NCBI RefSeq assembly: GCF_014648315.1
Contig: NZ_BMQW01000002.1
Location: forward strand, 615,675 to 679,674
Length of the DNA: 64,000 bases
Origin: Shewanella ulleungensis
GTDB lineage: Bacteria > Pseudomonadota > Gammaproteobacteria > Enterobacterales > Shewanellaceae
Direction: 5' to 3'
Every line of letters starts with the position of its first letter. Within the stretch, counting starts at the first letter, position 1. Of the stretch, positions 9,568 through 23,547 are shown in pieces. The notes under the pieces are model-generated. The model ran no database searches, was not told the origin of the DNA, and saw only the letters and a list, made by a program, of their open reading frames with translations. A program made the translations under genes and the position numbers.

Positions 9568-9608
9568 GAATGTTCTCATTCTAACGGTAATAAATATCTA
9601 TTTTCCAT

Positions 9609-9636
9609 TTACCAACTGCAATATGCAAGGTATAAT
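9609..9636 (+). promoter_or_regulatory. Candidate sigma70 promoter of guaB
   Basis: TTACCA at 9609-9614 and a perfect TATAAT at 9631-9636 are separated by 16 nt, about 50 nt before the guaB start. Confidence 0.45.
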
Positions 9637-9673
9637 CTCGCCGCAATATTTCACCTCAAATCCTACTTACTAG

Positions 9674-11152
<1,479 letters not shown>

Positions 11153-11160
11153 TTACCGCA

Positions 11161-11184
11161 AGGGCGACGTTTGTCGCCCTTTTG
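11161..11184 (+). terminator. Hairpin between guaB and guaA
   Basis: AGGGCGAC and GTCGCCCT form an 8-bp GC-rich stem with a GTTT loop and a short T run. It is probably an attenuating or partial terminator. Confidence 0.65.
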
Positions 11185-11244
11185 TTACTCGCATTATGGC
11201 CAATGTATTGGCCATGGCATTTAATCAATTTGTAAAGGTTACCC

Positions 11245-12822
11245 ATGATTAATATTCATGATCATAAGATTTTGATCCTCGATTTTGGTTCTCAGTACAC
11301 TCAACTTATTGCCCGTCGTATTCGTGAGATTGGCGTGTATTGTGAGTTATGGGCTTGGGATGTGAGCGAAGCTCAAATTCGTGAATTTGCACCTAATGGC
11401 ATCATTTTAGCCGGCGGTCCTGAAAGCGTAACCGCTGATAATTCACCTCGTGCACCTGAATACGTGTTTAATGCAGGCGTGCCTGTTTTAGGCATTTGTT
11501 ACGGCATGCAAACCATGTCAGAGCAACTTGGCGGTAAAGTGATTCAAGGCGTTGGCGAAGGCGAGTTTGGCTATGCTCAAATTGAGCTTCAAACTACTTC
11601 TGCATTGTTCAAAAGCATAGAAGATGCTGTAAGTGCAGATGGCAAGCCATTACTTGATGTATGGATGAGCCACGGTGACAAAGTGTCTGTGATCCCAGAA
11701 GGATTTGTTACTGTTGCTAAAACGGCAACCTGTCCGTTTGCCGCAATGGCCAACGAAGAGAAGCGTTTTTACGGTGTGCAGTTTCACCCAGAAGTGACAC
11801 ACACTCGCCAAGGCCAGCGCATGCTTGAACATTTTGCGTTAGAGATTTGTGCTTGTGAGGCAAACTGGAAACCATCATCGATTATTGAAGATGCTATTGA
11901 GCGTTTAAAGCAACAAATTGGCGATGACGAAGTGATTCTTGGTTTGTCTGGCGGTGTTGATTCATCGGTTGTGGCGATGTTATTGCATCGTGCAATTGGC
12001 GATAAACTAACGTGTGTATTTGTTGATAACGGCTTATTGCGTTTAAACGAAGCAGAACAAGTGCTAGAAATGTTTGGCGATCACTTTGGGCTCAATATTG
12101 TCCACGTTGATGCAGAAAACCGCTTCTTAGATGCGATGGCTGGCGAAGCAGATCCAGAAGCTAAGCGTAAAATCATTGGTCGTGTATTTGTTGAAATCTT
12201 CGACGAAGAATCAAAAAAATGTGCTAATGCTAAATGGTTAGCTCAAGGCACTATTTATCCAGACGTTATTGAGTCTGCTGGTAGCGCTACTGGTAAAGCA
12301 CATGTTATTAAGTCGCACCACAATGTTGGCGGTCTACCTGCTGATATGAAAATGGGCTTAGTTGAGCCACTACGTGAATTATTTAAAGACGAAGTCCGTA
12401 AGATTGGCTTAGAACTAGGCCTGCCTTACAACATGCTTTATCGTCATCCGTTCCCAGGGCCAGGTCTTGGTGTTCGTGTACTTGGCGAAGTGAAAAAAGA
12501 GTACTGCGACTTGCTACGCCGTGCTGATGCTATTTTCATTGAAGAGCTGCATAAAGCTGATTTATACAATAAAGTCAGCCAAGCATTTACGGTGTTTTTA
12601 CCAGTACGCTCGGTTGGCGTAATGGGTGATGGCCGAAAATATGATTGGGTTGTGTCATTACGTGCTGTAGAAACTATCGATTTTATGACAGCACATTGGG
12701 CCCATTTGCCATACGACTTCTTAGGTCGTGTTTCAAACCGTATTATCAATGAAATTGATGGTATATCTCGTGTGGTTTACGATATTTCAGGTAAACCACC
12801 TGCCACTATCGAATGGGAATAA
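11245..12822 (+). CDS. guaA: GMP synthase (glutamine-hydrolysing)
   Basis: This 525-residue enzyme converts XMP to GMP using ATP and glutamine ammonia. The class I glutamine amidotransferase domain (about 1-200) has nucleophile Cys in [12 protein letters not shown] and the His/Glu pair in FHPEVTHT. The ATP-pyrophosphatase domain has the PP-loop [11 protein letters not shown] (about 235-245). The C-terminal dimerisation domain ends in PPATIEWE, the usual GuaA terminus. Length is standard for the family. Confidence 0.98.
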   Translation: MINIHDHKILILDFGSQYTQLIARRIREIGVYCELWAWDVSEAQIREFAPNGIILAGGPESVTADNSPRAPEYVFNAGVPVLGICYGMQTMSEQLGGKVIQGVGEGEFGYAQIELQTTSALFKSIEDAVSADGKPLLDVWMSHGDKVSVIPEGFVTVAKTATCPFAAMANEEKRFYGVQFHPEVTHTRQGQRMLEHFALEICACEANWKPSSIIEDAIERLKQQIGDDEVILGLSGGVDSSVVAMLLHRAIGDKLTCVFVDNGLLRLNEAEQVLEMFGDHFGLNIVHVDAENRFLDAMAGEADPEAKRKIIGRVFVEIFDEESKKCANAKWLAQGTIYPDVIESAGSATGKAHVIKSHHNVGGLPADMKMGLVEPLRELFKDEVRKIGLELGLPYNMLYRHPFPGPGLGVRVLGEVKKEYCDLLRRADAIFIEELHKADLYNKVSQAFTVFLPVRSVGVMGDGRKYDWVVSLRAVETIDFMTAHWAHLPYDFLGRVSNRIINEIDGISRVVYDISGKPPATIEWE

Positions 12823-12855
12823 CCCAACAGGGTTAATCTTGTATAGAGGGTAAAT

Positions 12856-12882
12856 AAAAAAGACGCTGCGGCGTCTTTTTTA
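12856..12882. terminator. Terminator after guaA
   Basis: A GACGC/GCGTC stem with a TGCG loop is extended by an A run on the left and a T run on the right, typical of a bidirectional terminator. Confidence 0.75.
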
Positions 12883-12917
12883 TTTGTTAGAATAGTCAAG
12901 TAGATCCCATGACTTAG

Positions 12918-13556
<639 letters not shown>

Positions 13557-13580
13557 TTTATACTTGCGTTTATAAACCGA

Positions 13581-13700
13581 TTAACTTTCTGTTTGAACTA
13601 ATAAGAAATGTGCGCGTTGGCGGTTTTGAATACGGGTTTTATGTACTTTAAGCATGACACGACGGCGTGACATGGTGTTGCTTATCGCTCTTCTTCTCAT
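13581..13700 (-). CDS. Putative 39-residue Arg-rich small protein
   Basis: This is an unrecognised short ORF between tadA and mltF on the mltF strand. It begins at ATG 13700, with AAGGG about 7 nt upstream. The product is very basic (starts MRRRAISNTMSRRRVM; contains KTRIQNRQRAHFLL). A hairpin lies between it and mltF, so it may be transcribed separately or by read-through. It could be a nucleic-acid-binding microprotein or a spurious ORF; conservation would decide. Confidence 0.3.
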   Translation of the reverse strand: MRRRAISNTMSRRRVMLKVHKTRIQNRQRAHFLLVQTES

Positions 13701-13739
13701 ACCGATACCCTTTAAATCATGTTGCTGAATTAAATTGCT

Positions 13740-13764
13740 AACAACGCAGTAAGTTAGCGTTGTT
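13740..13764. terminator. Hairpin downstream of mltF
   Basis: AACAACGC and GCGTTGTT form an 8-bp stem with a 9-nt loop, 41 nt past the mltF stop. There is no strong T run, so this is only a candidate terminator. Confidence 0.3.
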
Positions 13765-13804
13765 GATAAGCCATAGTATTTTTTCGCACTTAACAATGCA
13801 ATGT

Positions 13805-15241
13805 TTATGGTTGTTGGGCCGACACATTAGTATTGATTTTTACTTCTTCGGCAATGACTTCCATACTGTCGCTTTCGTCGATAACTTCCATCTGTTTGGT
13901 TTGATTATCAACCCACACTAAGGTGTCATAGTAACGGCGAATACTGTCAACATAATGAACAGCTTCACTGCCTCTGGCATAGCCATAACGGGTTTGCTTG
14001 TAATACTTTGACTGCTGTAACAGTGGCAAAACCTTTTTAACGTCTCGCCATGCATTTGGATCTTTGCCCATAGACTCGGTTAAGCGACGAGCATCTTCAA
14101 CATGGCCTAGTCCGATATTGTAAGCTGCTAATGCAAACCAGATCCTTTGTGATTCAGAAATAGAATCGGGTAAACGTTCCATCATATCTTTTAAATAAAA
14201 TGCGCCACCACGAATACTTTGTTCAGCATCTAAGCGATTTTCGACGCCAACATAAGTTGCAGTAGGGCGGGTGAGCATCATCATCCCACGGACACCGGTT
14301 CGCGAACGAGCTGTCGGATTCCAATGTGATTCCTGATAGCTCGCTGCAGCCAATTTACGCCAATCTAATTCTCCAGCGTGTTCTTCGAACATGCTGCGAT
14401 ACTCTGGCAAAATATTGTCAATGGCACGAATAAAGGCACGAGTATCAACATAATCAAAACGTTTTACGTGGCCAAAATATTTTTCGTTAAGGTGTTCTAA
14501 AGTGCCGGCACGTTTTTCTTTGTGCCAAAAAGCTAACAGCTGGCTCATTAAACGGTCGCTGTCTTTGGGCGGTAATAACCAAACGACTTCGAGTTTTTCT
14601 TCCAGAATCATTCCTGCGCGTAATTCAGGTAAAAAGCGTTGGTTGATTAATAAGCTATTTGAGTCTGAAATGGTGTAGTTCAATTCGCCTTTGGCAACCA
14701 GTGCAAATAGTTCTTCATTGTCTTTGTCATTAACCTGGTTCCACATTAATTCAGGGTGATCTTTTTGTAATTGCGTTAAGGTATTTACCGAAGATGAGTT
14801 TGCCATAACCGTAATTTCACCAGACAAGGTGCCGATGTCTTTAGGCTCAGGTGTGCCTTCTTTGTAAACCAGTACTTGATTAACTTTGTATAAGGTGGGA
14901 CCAAGTTTAAATTGTTTACTCCGATTGGGTGTTTTAGCAATCCCAGCTGCAATGATGTCAATATCATTATCTTTTAACGCTTTAAACAGTGCCTTACGAT
15001 CAGTAAAAGGGATCATTTCTAACGGCACGGCTAAATAATCAGCAAAACGTTGCGCCATTTCAAAGTCGAAGCCGGTTTCACCTAGCTCAGAATTGAGATA
15101 GATCTGTGGTCCATAAAGCGTACCGACCTTAAGGACAGTACGTTTTTGCGCTGGCGCAGCAATATCGACCTGTTGAATATCAACTGGTTGACAGGCGCTG
15201 AGTATGGCGCAGAGTAAAATGATAAATAAGGTTTTGATCAT
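13805..15241 (-). CDS. mltF: Membrane-bound lytic transglycosylase F
   Basis: This 478-residue lipoprotein cleaves peptidoglycan glycan strands from the outer membrane. The signal peptide ends in a lipobox ILSACQ (Cys about 17). A periplasmic binding-protein-like module (about 35-270; [20 protein letters not shown]) precedes an SLT catalytic domain (about 290-450). The catalytic Glu is in [12 protein letters not shown], and motifs GVRGMMMLT and [15 protein letters not shown] are present. The two-domain layout is the MltF hallmark. Divergent from purL. Confidence 0.95.
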   Translation of the reverse strand: MIKTLFIILLCAILSACQPVDIQQVDIAAPAQKRTVLKVGTLYGPQIYLNSELGETGFDFEMAQRFADYLAVPLEMIPFTDRKALFKALKDNDIDIIAAGIAKTPNRSKQFKLGPTLYKVNQVLVYKEGTPEPKDIGTLSGEITVMANSSSVNTLTQLQKDHPELMWNQVNDKDNEELFALVAKGELNYTISDSNSLLINQRFLPELRAGMILEEKLEVVWLLPPKDSDRLMSQLLAFWHKEKRAGTLEHLNEKYFGHVKRFDYVDTRAFIRAIDNILPEYRSMFEEHAGELDWRKLAAASYQESHWNPTARSRTGVRGMMMLTRPTATYVGVENRLDAEQSIRGGAFYLKDMMERLPDSISESQRIWFALAAYNIGLGHVEDARRLTESMGKDPNAWRDVKKVLPLLQQSKYYKQTRYGYARGSEAVHYVDSIRRYYDTLVWVDNQTKQMEVIDESDSMEVIAEEVKINTNVSAQQP

Positions 15242-15590
15242 ATTTATTAACTGGTTATCTTAAGTTGTTCGTTAACATTCACGAGAGTAATAAGAGAAAA
15301 ACGAGTGTAAATAGCCTTTAAATATGTAGGGGGATAGCATTTTTTTTGGATTACTTTATCAGGTGTTTTCCTAAACGCCTAGGCTTGTATAAATAAGCAG
15401 CATAATTTGGTTGATTTGCACTCAAATGTAAAGTCATTATGGCATTCACTTTAGCATTATTATCGTGGGATATTTTCCCTATCAGGAAACACTGTTTTCA
15501 CCTGCGCTTGAACGTGATTTGTATGGTGCAATTCCCTATAATAGCGCCAATTCTGACCCTCCTATATAAATTATAAGGTGAATAGACGTG
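15242..15590. other. mltF-purL divergent intergenic region
   Basis: These 349 nt must hold the promoters of two divergent genes. I see AT-rich stretches but no convincing sigma70 pair, PurR palindrome or riboswitch. Confidence 0.5.
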
Positions 15591-18500
15591 ATGGAAATCA
15601 TTCGCGGAGCCCCTGCACTATCTGCATTTAGAGTTCAAAAACTCATGGAGGCTTGCGAAAACGCATCGCTTCCAGTGTCGCAAATTTATGCCGAATATGT
15701 GCATTTAGCCAATTTGACTGAACCACTCGATGATAATGAACGTCTACAATTAGAAACTATTCTCACCTACGGCCCGGCAATTGAGGCGCATGCTCCACAA
15801 GGAGCGTTACTGTTTGTCACTCCACGTCCGGGTACTATTTCACCTTGGTCATCTAAAGCAACTGACATCGCCCAAAATTGCGGTTTGAGTAAGGTAAAGC
15901 GTTTAGAGCGCGGTATTGCCTATTATGTTGAGTCAGCCACTTTGACGGCTGAACAGCAAAAACAGTTACAAGGCTTATTGCACGACCGTATGGTTGAAGT
16001 GATGTTGCCAAGCTTTGATGACGCTCAAGTGCTATTTGCCCGCACAGAACCCGCTAAATTTAATAGCGTAAACATTTTGGCCGAAGGGCGCCGCGCGCTA
16101 GAAGTGGCTAACACAAAGTTAGGTTTAGCATTAGCAGATGATGAAATCGACTATTTAGTCGAAAACTTTGTTCGCTTAAATCGTAATCCAAACGACATAG
16201 AACTAATGATGTTTGCTCAAGCAAACTCAGAACATTGCCGTCATAAAATTTTCAACGCAGATTGGACAATCGATGGCGAAGTACAGCCTAAATCATTGTT
16301 CAAAATGATTAAGAACACTTTTGAAGTGACGCCAGATTTCGTATTGTCAGCATATAAAGATAATGCTGCGGTAATGACGGGTTCGGTTGCTGGGCGTTTC
16401 TTCCCAGATCCGGATGGCGTTTACAATTATCACACAGAAGCTATGCACGTGTTGATGAAAGTGGAAACTCACAATCACCCAACGGCAATTAGCCCTTATC
16501 CAGGTGCAGCAACAGGTTCTGGTGGTGAAATTCGCGATGAAGGTGCAACCGGTCGAGGTTCTAAACCAAAAGCAGGTTTAAACGGTTTTACCGTGTCTAA
16601 CCTTAAAATTCCAGGTTTTGTACAACCATGGGAAGGCAATTATGGTAAACCAGATCGTATCGTCACCCCGTTAGAAATCATGCTTGAGGGCCCATTAGGC
16701 GGCGCGGCATTTAATAACGAGTTTGGTCGTCCTGCCATTACTGGGTATTTCCGTACCTATGAGCAAGAAGTATCAAGCCATAACGGTGTTGAAGTACGTG
16801 GTTACCACAAGCCGATTATGATTGCTGGTGGTTTAGGCAACATCCGTGAAGAGCACGTGCAAAAGGGTGAAATCACCGTTGGCGCTAAACTCATCGTCTT
16901 GGGTGGCCCTGCAATGAACATCGGTTTAGGCGGCGGCGCAGCGTCTTCTATGGCATCTGGGCAATCGAGTGAAGATTTAGACTTTGCCTCTGTGCAACGT
17001 GAAAATCCAGAAATGGAACGTCGTTGCCAAGAAGTTATTGACCGTTGCTGGCAGCTGGGTGACACCAACCCTATTCAATTTATCCATGATGTAGGAGCCG
17101 GTGGTTTATCAAACGCTTTTCCTGAATTGGTGAATGATGGTAATCGTGGTGGCGTGTTCAATTTACGTAACGTGCCATCGGACGAGCCAGGCATGAGCCC
17201 ACTTGAGATTTGGTGTAACGAATCTCAAGAGCGTTATGTGTTATCAGTAGCCCCAGAAAATCTACAACAGTTTGCCGATATTTGTGCTCGTGAACGTGCA
17301 CCATTTGCAGTTGTGGGTGAAGCCACAGAAGAGATGCACTTAACACTTGCTGACAGCCACTTCAATAACAAGCCAATCGATTTACCACTTGAAGTGTTAT
17401 TAGGTAAAGCGCCTAAAATGAGCCGTGATGTTGTTTCGGCTAAAGCAGTATCACCAGCGTTAGATCAAACTAAGATTGAATTGACCGAAGCGGTTAAGCG
17501 CGTGTTAACTCTACCAACTGTAGCTGACAAAACCTTCTTAATCACCATTGGCGACCGCTCGGTAACTGGTTTAGTTAACCGCGACCAAATGGTGGGTCCT
17601 TGGCAGGTGCCGGTAGCAGATTGCGCAGTCACTGCATCAAGCTATGACAGCTATACTGGCGAAGCGATGTCGATGGGTGAGCGTACTCCGTTAGCGCTAC
17701 TCGACTTTGACGCTTCTGCGCGTATGGCAGTGGCTGAGTCCATTATGAACATTGCCGGTACAGATATTGGTTCTTTTAAAAGAATTAAATTATCGGCTAA
17801 CTGGATGTCGCCAGCAGGTCACCCAGGTGAAGATGCCGGTCTTTACGAAGCTGTTAAAGCCATTGGTGAAGACTTATGTCCAGCACTTGGCATTACCATT
17901 CCAGTCGGTAAAGACTCAATGTCGATGAAAACTGCATGGGAAGACAACGGTGTTAGCAAAACTGTTACATCGCCTATGTCGTTAGTCATCACCGCCTTTG
18001 GTATTGTGCAAGATATTCGTAAAACCGTCACACCAGAGCTTCGCTCTGATAAAGGTGATAGCGCATTACTGATGCTGGACTTGAGTAACGGCAAAAACCG
18101 TTTAGGCGGTTCATGTTTAGCGCAGGTTTACAGTGAGCTTGGCGATATAGCACCAACACTGGATAACACCGCTAACCTTGCTGGCTTCTTTGAAGTAATG
18201 CAGGAATTAGTATCAAACCAGGCGATTATCGCTTATCACGATCGCAGCGACGGTGGATTATTTACCACTCTGGTTGAAATGGCATTTGCCGGTAACACTG
18301 GCTTAAATATCGATTTAGCTGGCTTAAATGGTACTGATCTCGAGCGTTTGTTTAACGAAGAATTAGGTGCTGTTATTCAAGTTAGTGCAGCTCAAGCAAA
18401 CGACATTGCTGAGCAGTTTGAAGCGAAAGGCGTTACCTGCCATCACATTGGCGGCTTACAAGCTGCTGATAAGATCACCATCACTGATGGCGAACGCGTT

Positions 18501-19472
18501 ATCTTTGCCGACAGCCGTACCGCATTACGGACATTGTGGTCTGAAACCACCTATCGTATGCAAGCGCTGCGTGATAATCCAGAATGCGCTAAGCAAGAGT
18601 TTGACCTTAAACAAAAGGCTGATGCACCGGGCTTAACTGTTAAATTAGGCTTTAACCCGAGTGAAGATGTTGCAGCCCCTTATATTCTGAAGGGCGCAGC
18701 GCCGAAAATGGCTATTTTACGTGAGCAGGGTGTTAACTCACACATCGAAATGGCCGCAGCATTTGACCGCGCAGGTTTTGAAAGCCGTGACGTACACATG
18801 TCTGATATTTTATCAGGTCGTGTCAGCTTAGAAGAATTCCAAGGTCTAGTCGCTTGTGGTGGTTTTTCTTACGGTGACGTACTTGGCGCAGGTGAAGGCT
18901 GGGCTAAATCAATATTATTTAACAGTCGTGCACGTGACGAATTCAGCCGTTTCTTTGAGCGTGACTCAAGTATTGCATTAGGTGTGTGTAACGGTTGCCA
19001 AATGTTATCTAACTTAAAAGAAATCATTCCTGGTAGTGAGCATTGGCCACACTTTGTCCGTAACCGTTCTGAACGTTTTGAAGCACGCTTTAGTTTGGTT
19101 GAAGTACAACAAACACCGTCGATATTCTTCGAAGGTATGGTCGGTTCACGCATGCCAATCGCGGTATCACATGGTGAAGGTTTAGCTGAGTTTGCTAATG
19201 CGCAAGCGCTTGCCGCTGCTCAGGCGTCTGGCACTATTGCACTGCGTTATGTTGATGGTCACGGTAACATTGCGACTCAGTACCCAGAAAACCCTAACGG
19301 TTCACCAGACGGTTTAACGGGTATTTGTACTACTGACGGTCGTGTCACTATTATGATGCCTCATCCAGAACGTGTATTTAGAACCGTTGCTAACTCATGG
19401 CACCCAGATGGTTGGGGCGAAGATAGCCCATGGATGCGTATGTTCCGTAATGCACGAGTTAAGATAGGTTAA
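15591..19472 (+). CDS. purL: Phosphoribosylformylglycinamidine synthase
   Basis: This is the large single-chain FGAM synthase (1293 residues) of de novo purine synthesis; it uses FGAR, ATP and glutamine. It has an N-terminal PurS-like domain (1-150), a linker with [14 protein letters not shown], and two AIRS-type halves ([45 protein letters not shown]). The C-terminal glutamine amidotransferase has Cys in GVCNGCQM and His/Glu in [10 protein letters not shown] chose ATG 15591 ([11 protein letters not shown]), which fits the family; a GTG lies one codon upstream. Ribosome site AAGGTG. Confidence 0.98.
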   Translation: MEIIRGAPALSAFRVQKLMEACENASLPVSQIYAEYVHLANLTEPLDDNERLQLETILTYGPAIEAHAPQGALLFVTPRPGTISPWSSKATDIAQNCGLSKVKRLERGIAYYVESATLTAEQQKQLQGLLHDRMVEVMLPSFDDAQVLFARTEPAKFNSVNILAEGRRALEVANTKLGLALADDEIDYLVENFVRLNRNPNDIELMMFAQANSEHCRHKIFNADWTIDGEVQPKSLFKMIKNTFEVTPDFVLSAYKDNAAVMTGSVAGRFFPDPDGVYNYHTEAMHVLMKVETHNHPTAISPYPGAATGSGGEIRDEGATGRGSKPKAGLNGFTVSNLKIPGFVQPWEGNYGKPDRIVTPLEIMLEGPLGGAAFNNEFGRPAITGYFRTYEQEVSSHNGVEVRGYHKPIMIAGGLGNIREEHVQKGEITVGAKLIVLGGPAMNIGLGGGAASSMASGQSSEDLDFASVQRENPEMERRCQEVIDRCWQLGDTNPIQFIHDVGAGGLSNAFPELVNDGNRGGVFNLRNVPSDEPGMSPLEIWCNESQERYVLSVAPENLQQFADICARERAPFAVVGEATEEMHLTLADSHFNNKPIDLPLEVLLGKAPKMSRDVVSAKAVSPALDQTKIELTEAVKRVLTLPTVADKTFLITIGDRSVTGLVNRDQMVGPWQVPVADCAVTASSYDSYTGEAMSMGERTPLALLDFDASARMAVAESIMNIAGTDIGSFKRIKLSANWMSPAGHPGEDAGLYEAVKAIGEDLCPALGITIPVGKDSMSMKTAWEDNGVSKTVTSPMSLVITAFGIVQDIRKTVTPELRSDKGDSALLMLDLSNGKNRLGGSCLAQVYSELGDIAPTLDNTANLAGFFEVMQELVSNQAIIAYHDRSDGGLFTTLVEMAFAGNTGLNIDLAGLNGTDLERLFNEELGAVIQVSAAQANDIAEQFEAKGVTCHHIGGLQAADKITITDGERVIFADSRTALRTLWSETTYRMQALRDNPECAKQEFDLKQKADAPGLTVKLGFNPSEDVAAPYILKGAAPKMAILREQGVNSHIEMAAAFDRAGFESRDVHMSDILSGRVSLEEFQGLVACGGFSYGDVLGAGEGWAKSILFNSRARDEFSRFFERDSSIALGVCNGCQMLSNLKEIIPGSEHWPHFVRNRSERFEARFSLVEVQQTPSIFFEGMVGSRMPIAVSHGEGLAEFANAQALAAAQASGTIALRYVDGHGNIATQYPENPNGSPDGLTGICTTDGRVTIMMPHPERVFRTVANSWHPDGWGEDSPWMRMFRNARVKIG

Positions 19473-19536
19473 CTTTGAAGGCCAGCCAATAAACCGGTTG
19501 GCTATCAGCAACCGTTTATAAGCTACAGTTCAAACG

Positions 19537-19568
19537 AAAAATGGCGACTCAATTGAGTCGCCATTTTT
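19537..19568. terminator. Perfectly palindromic terminator after purL
   Basis: AAAAATGGCGACTC pairs fully with GAGTCGCCATTTTT around AATT, with A and T runs at the ends. Confidence 0.85.
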
Positions 19569-19590
19569 ATTGGTTTATGGCCAAACAATA

Positions 19591-19641
19591 TGCTCAACAA
19601 AAAGCCCCACGGCATTAAGCTGTGGGGCTTTTTGTTGAGCA
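19591..19641. terminator. Second, 20-bp-stem hairpin after purL
   Basis: The arms at 19591-19610 and 19622-19641 are perfectly complementary over 20 bp. They include GCCCCAC/GTGGGGC flanked by A5/T5, with an 11-nt loop. Shape and position suggest a strong bidirectional terminator following the first one by 22 nt. Confidence 0.75.
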
Positions 19642-20614
19642 TTATAAATGATTGGCAATATTGGGTTGCGCTAACAAAAACAATCGCTAATTCAATCTAC
19701 TGCATCATGATTTTAGAGTGAATAGAATGGGTTACTCACTTAACCTGAATGTAGGTTATTTATCTTCTTTAGTGGTAAACATTTCAGAAAAAGCACGTTT
19801 ATACAAGTTTACAATATTTTCAAATAGTAGCGTCATAACAAGATCTCGGAGCATTAGGGGAGGGTATTAAGACTACGACGCAGTAAATGTGGTTATTCGT
19901 GTTCTTAATTGTGCATAAATTATACTGCTGGCGTGAATTTTGCTCAAATGAGAAAAAATGTGATTATGGATTAGTTTTATTGATGAGTAAATTTTTAGTT
20001 ATCATTTTATTTTTAGTAGAGAATCTCAAGCTGTTGTTAATTAAGGGTTATAATTACACTGGTTTTTTATTTGTTAAAATTTTACTTATCCGTCACAAAA
20101 GATAGCAATGTGCGACAGCTTTTTATTAACGTTTGCTTATTTTGAGGCTGAATTTAGCACTTTAGGACCGTAAAGTATGCGTCCCTAGCAATTTGCTTAA
20201 TATTGTCAATACCTCTACGGGGAGGGTGAGTGTTAATTTAGTAACCTTGGTCGTTTTTGAATCAAAAACGGATTTGTCTAACGTCACAAAAATGACTTTT
20301 TCGTGCTGTGTAGCACAAGTGTTAAATTTGTAAGGTTATGAATTTTAAGCCTAAATAAATATCCATGCAAAAATTCTAATGTTGGTCACAAAATTGAGTA
20401 AAAAATATGATCTACCTGCACTTTATGCCGTAAGATATATGGCGTTTAAGAAAGAATTTAAAAATGTAAGTTAATGGTTAATTGTCACTTTCAACGGCAA
20501 ACGTGGCAGCTCCATTGTCTTAAAATTATCGTTTTCAGGTATAACATCACACAGTGGTAATTAGTCTATTGCCGTGTTGTATTTGGTCGTACTGAAAGAA
20601 GTAAGGAATTGCCA
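19642..20614. other. Long intergenic region upstream of cydA
   Basis: This is nearly 1 kb without a convincing gene; a 72-codon frame at 19887-20105 has atypical AT-rich composition and no good ribosome site. It contains the palindrome at 20252-20270, a small hairpin GTGCT-GTGT-AGCAC (20303-20316), and an ArcA-like GTTAATGGTTAATTG (20470-20484) about 130 nt before cydA. Redox control of cydA is known in relatives. Here it is only suggested. Confidence 0.45.
20252..20270. repeat. 19-bp palindrome upstream of cydA
   Basis: CGTTTTTGA and TCAAAAACG flank one central A. Possible regulator-binding site about 345 nt upstream of cydA; identity unknown. Confidence 0.45.
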
Positions 20615-22171
20615 ATGATTATTGAAGAGGTTGTTGAGCTTTCGCGTTATCAATTCGCGTTTACAGCTATGTACCACTTTTTATTTGTTCCACTCACCCT
20701 AGGTTTAGCATTTATTCTGGCAATTATGGAATCACTGTACGTGATGACAAATAATCAGATATATAAAGATATGACTAAATTTTGGGGTAAACTTTTCGGG
20801 ATTAACTTTGCCTTAGGTGTTGCTACAGGCTTAGCCATGGAATTCCAGTTTGGTACTAACTGGTCTTACTATTCTCATTATGTAGGTGATATTTTCGGTG
20901 CGCCTCTGGCAATTGAAGCTTTGATGGCTTTCTTCCTTGAATCTACTTTAGTCGGTATGTTCTTTTTTGGTTGGGACCGTTTTAGTAAGCGTCAGCATCT
21001 TGCGGTGACCTGGTTAGTGGCCATTGGCTCTAATATGTCGGCATTATGGATTTTGATTGCTAACGGTTGGATGCAAAACCCTGTGGGTTCGGTGTTTAAC
21101 TATGAAACTATGCGTATGGAAATGGTTGATTTTGCCGCTCTAGTTTTCAACCCTGTAGCGCAAGTTAAGTTTGTTCATACCGTTGCTTCTGGTTATGTTG
21201 CCGGTGCTATGTTCGTGCTTGCTATTAGCGCGTATTACATATTAAAAGGCCGTGACTTACCGTTTGCTCGTCGCTCATTTGCCATTGCTGCTAGCTTCGG
21301 TTTAGCGTCAATCTTATCGGTTATTGTGCTAGGTGATGAATCAGGCTACGAAGTTGGCGAAGTACAGCGCGTTAAATTAGCTGCAATTGAAGCTGAGTGG
21401 CACACAGAGCCAGCTCCAGCGGCCTTTACTGCTGTTGGTTTTCCTAACCAAGAAACCATGCATACAGATTACGCAGTTAAAATACCGTATTTAATGGGGA
21501 TTATTGCCACACGTTCTTTAGATGAAGAAGTGACCGGCCTTAAAGATCTTATTAAAGAGCATGAAATACGTATTCGTAACGGCATGGTCGCATATGGACT
21601 GCTTGAAAAGTTACGTGCAGGTGATGAAACGCCAGAGATAAGAGCGCAATTTGAAGCCACTAAAGACGATTTAGGTTATGGTTTCTTGCTCAAGCGTTAT
21701 ACCGATAAAGTGGTTGATGCAACTGAAGAGCAAATTATTGCTGCATCGTATGACTCTATTCCAACCGTAGCGCCTATGTTTTGGACTTTCCGAATTATGG
21801 TTGGTGCCGGGGTGATTATGTTGTTTGTATTTGCCGCTGCATTTTGGCAAAGCACACGCCATAAAATCGCTGAGAAAAAATGGGTTCTGCGCGCAGCACT
21901 TTACAGCCTACCGCTACCTTGGGTTGCCATTGAGTGTGGTTGGTTTGTATCAGAGTTTGGTCGCCAGCCTTGGACCATCTCAGAAGTGTTACCTACCTTT
22001 ATGTCAGCATCGAGTTTAACGCCGGCCGATTTATGGTTCAGTATTATTTCGATTACGGTTTTCTACACTATTCTGTTGGTGATAGAAGCTTATTTGATGT
22101 TTAAATTTGCACGTCTCGGCCCAAGCAGTTTAAAAACCGGTCGTTACCATTTTGAAAACCAAGATGCTTAG
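20615..22171 (+). CDS. cydA: Cytochrome bd ubiquinol oxidase subunit I
   Basis: This is the 518-residue inner-membrane catalytic subunit that oxidises quinol and reduces O2 at high affinity, carrying hemes b558, b595 and d. Visible are the heme-ligand His in [14 protein letters not shown], the run of membrane helices, a long Q-loop (about 240-330), and the conserved [16 protein letters not shown] 20615 is preferred (AAGGA, 7-nt spacing) over a TTG two codons upstream. It forms an operon with cydB and cydX; assembly genes cydDC are not in the window. Confidence 0.97.
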   Translation: MIIEEVVELSRYQFAFTAMYHFLFVPLTLGLAFILAIMESLYVMTNNQIYKDMTKFWGKLFGINFALGVATGLAMEFQFGTNWSYYSHYVGDIFGAPLAIEALMAFFLESTLVGMFFFGWDRFSKRQHLAVTWLVAIGSNMSALWILIANGWMQNPVGSVFNYETMRMEMVDFAALVFNPVAQVKFVHTVASGYVAGAMFVLAISAYYILKGRDLPFARRSFAIAASFGLASILSVIVLGDESGYEVGEVQRVKLAAIEAEWHTEPAPAAFTAVGFPNQETMHTDYAVKIPYLMGIIATRSLDEEVTGLKDLIKEHEIRIRNGMVAYGLLEKLRAGDETPEIRAQFEATKDDLGYGFLLKRYTDKVVDATEEQIIAASYDSIPTVAPMFWTFRIMVGAGVIMLFVFAAAFWQSTRHKIAEKKWVLRAALYSLPLPWVAIECGWFVSEFGRQPWTISEVLPTFMSASSLTPADLWFSIISITVFYTILLVIEAYLMFKFARLGPSSLKTGRYHFENQDA

Positions 22172-22186
22172 GCGGAGGACCTGATT

Positions 22187-23326
22187 ATGTTTGATTATGA
22201 AGTATTAAGATTTATCTGGTGGGCATTACTTGGCGTAATATTAGTTGGTTTTGCAGTAGCTGATGGCTTTGACATGGGCGTAGGTGCACTATTACCGATT
22301 ATTGGTAAAGATGACACTGAACGCCGTATTATGATCAATACCATTGCGCCCCACTGGGACGGCAACCAGGTATGGTTAATTACTGCTGGCGGTGCGCTAT
22401 TTGCAGCTTGGCCAATGGTATATGCGGTATCGTTTTCGGGCTTTTACGTGGCGATGATGCTGGTGCTATTTGCATTATATTTACGCCCTGTAGGGTTTGA
22501 TTACCGTTCTAAAATTGAAGACCCAAGATGGCGTAAGTCATGGGATTATGCATTGTTTGTCGGCGGTTTTGTTCCACCGTTAATTATTGGTGTGGCATTT
22601 GGTAACCTGCTTCAAGGTGTGCCATTTAACTTTGATGAATATTTGCGTGCAACCTATCATGGTGGATTTTTTGGATTATTGAATCCATTTGGCCTACTAG
22701 CTGGTTTAGTGTGTGTGTCGATGTTCATGATGCAAGGCGCATCTTGGTTACAAATGAAAACTGAAGGAGAACTTCGAGTTCGTAGCGTTAAAGCGACTCA
22801 GATTTGTGCCAGTTTGTTATTTGTGCTGTTTGGTGCCGCTGGCGTGTGGTTAATGAATGGTATTGATGGCTATGTTGTTACATCAACGCTTGACCTCGCA
22901 GGCCCGTCAAACCCAACCACTAAAACTGTTGCTGTTGAAGCAGGTGCTTGGTTAACAAACTACGATAAATATCCAGTGACAATGTTATTCCCTATTTTGG
23001 GCTTAGTGATGCCAGTATTGGTTATATTGGCTAGTCGTTTTAATCGCAGTGGTTTTGCCTTCTTGTTCAGCTCACTTGCTGTGGCTTGTGTGATATTTAC
23101 TTGTGGTGCAGCAATGTTCCCATTTGTAATGCCATCGTCTTTAGAGCCTAATGTGAGCTTAACCATGTGGGATGCAACGGCCAGTAAAATGACTTTGACC
23201 GTAATGACTTATGTTGCTGCTGTTTTTGTACCCATTATTCTGTCTTATACTGCTTGGACTTATTACAAGATGTTCGGCCGTTTAAATCGTGAATTTATTG
23301 AAAATAATAAAACTTCACTTTACTAA
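22187..23326 (+). CDS. cydB: Cytochrome bd ubiquinol oxidase subunit II
   Basis: This 379-residue multi-pass membrane subunit pairs with CydA. It shows the typical N terminus (YEVLRFIWWALLGVILVGFA, DGFDMGVGALLP) and WDGNQVWLITAGGALFAAWP. Ribosome site GGAGG; 15 nt after cydA. Confidence 0.97.
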   Translation: MFDYEVLRFIWWALLGVILVGFAVADGFDMGVGALLPIIGKDDTERRIMINTIAPHWDGNQVWLITAGGALFAAWPMVYAVSFSGFYVAMMLVLFALYLRPVGFDYRSKIEDPRWRKSWDYALFVGGFVPPLIIGVAFGNLLQGVPFNFDEYLRATYHGGFFGLLNPFGLLAGLVCVSMFMMQGASWLQMKTEGELRVRSVKATQICASLLFVLFGAAGVWLMNGIDGYVVTSTLDLAGPSNPTTKTVAVEAGAWLTNYDKYPVTMLFPILGLVMPVLVILASRFNRSGFAFLFSSLAVACVIFTCGAAMFPFVMPSSLEPNVSLTMWDATASKMTLTVMTYVAAVFVPIILSYTAWTYYKMFGRLNREFIENNKTSLY

Positions 23327-23343
23327 ATTAAGGAGCAACATCT

Positions 23344-23454
23344 ATGTGGTATTTTGCGTGGATTTTAGGTGTGTTACTGGCGTGTTCATTCGGTATTATC
23401 AACGCTTTATGGCTTGAGAATACAGAGAATATGGACCGTCAAAGCGAAGATTAG
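23344..23454 (+). CDS. cydX: Cytochrome bd accessory subunit CydX (36 residues)
   Basis: This small gene is easily missed. The product starts MWYFAWILGVLLACSFGI and continues INALWLE, a single membrane helix with the invariant MWYFAW start and the Glu after the helix (LWLEN). CydX stabilises the heme groups of the bd oxidase. Strong AAGGAG lies 7-8 nt upstream; 17 nt after cydB. No cydY/ybgE follows. Confidence 0.93.
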   Translation: MWYFAWILGVLLACSFGIINALWLENTENMDRQSED

Positions 23455-23473
23455 TCTTCTGCTATTGACCCAT

Positions 23474-23506
23474 AAAAAAACCGCTTTAGAGATAAAGCGG
23501 TTTTTT
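23474..23506. terminator. Terminator between cyd operon and RND genes
   Basis: CCGCTTTA and TAAAGCGG form an 8-bp stem with a GAGA loop, with A7 before and T6 after, between convergent transcription units. Confidence 0.85.
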
Positions 23507-23547
23507 ATTGGCTGTTATTCAGAATTTACGCTATTTACTCGAGACTG

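Noticed and set aside
15242..15590. Purine riboswitch or PurR box upstream of purL
   Set aside because: No conserved aptamer stems or PurR palindrome visible.
19887..20105. 72-codon ORF upstream of cydA
   Set aside because: AT-rich hydrophobic translation, no ribosome site, no family resemblance.
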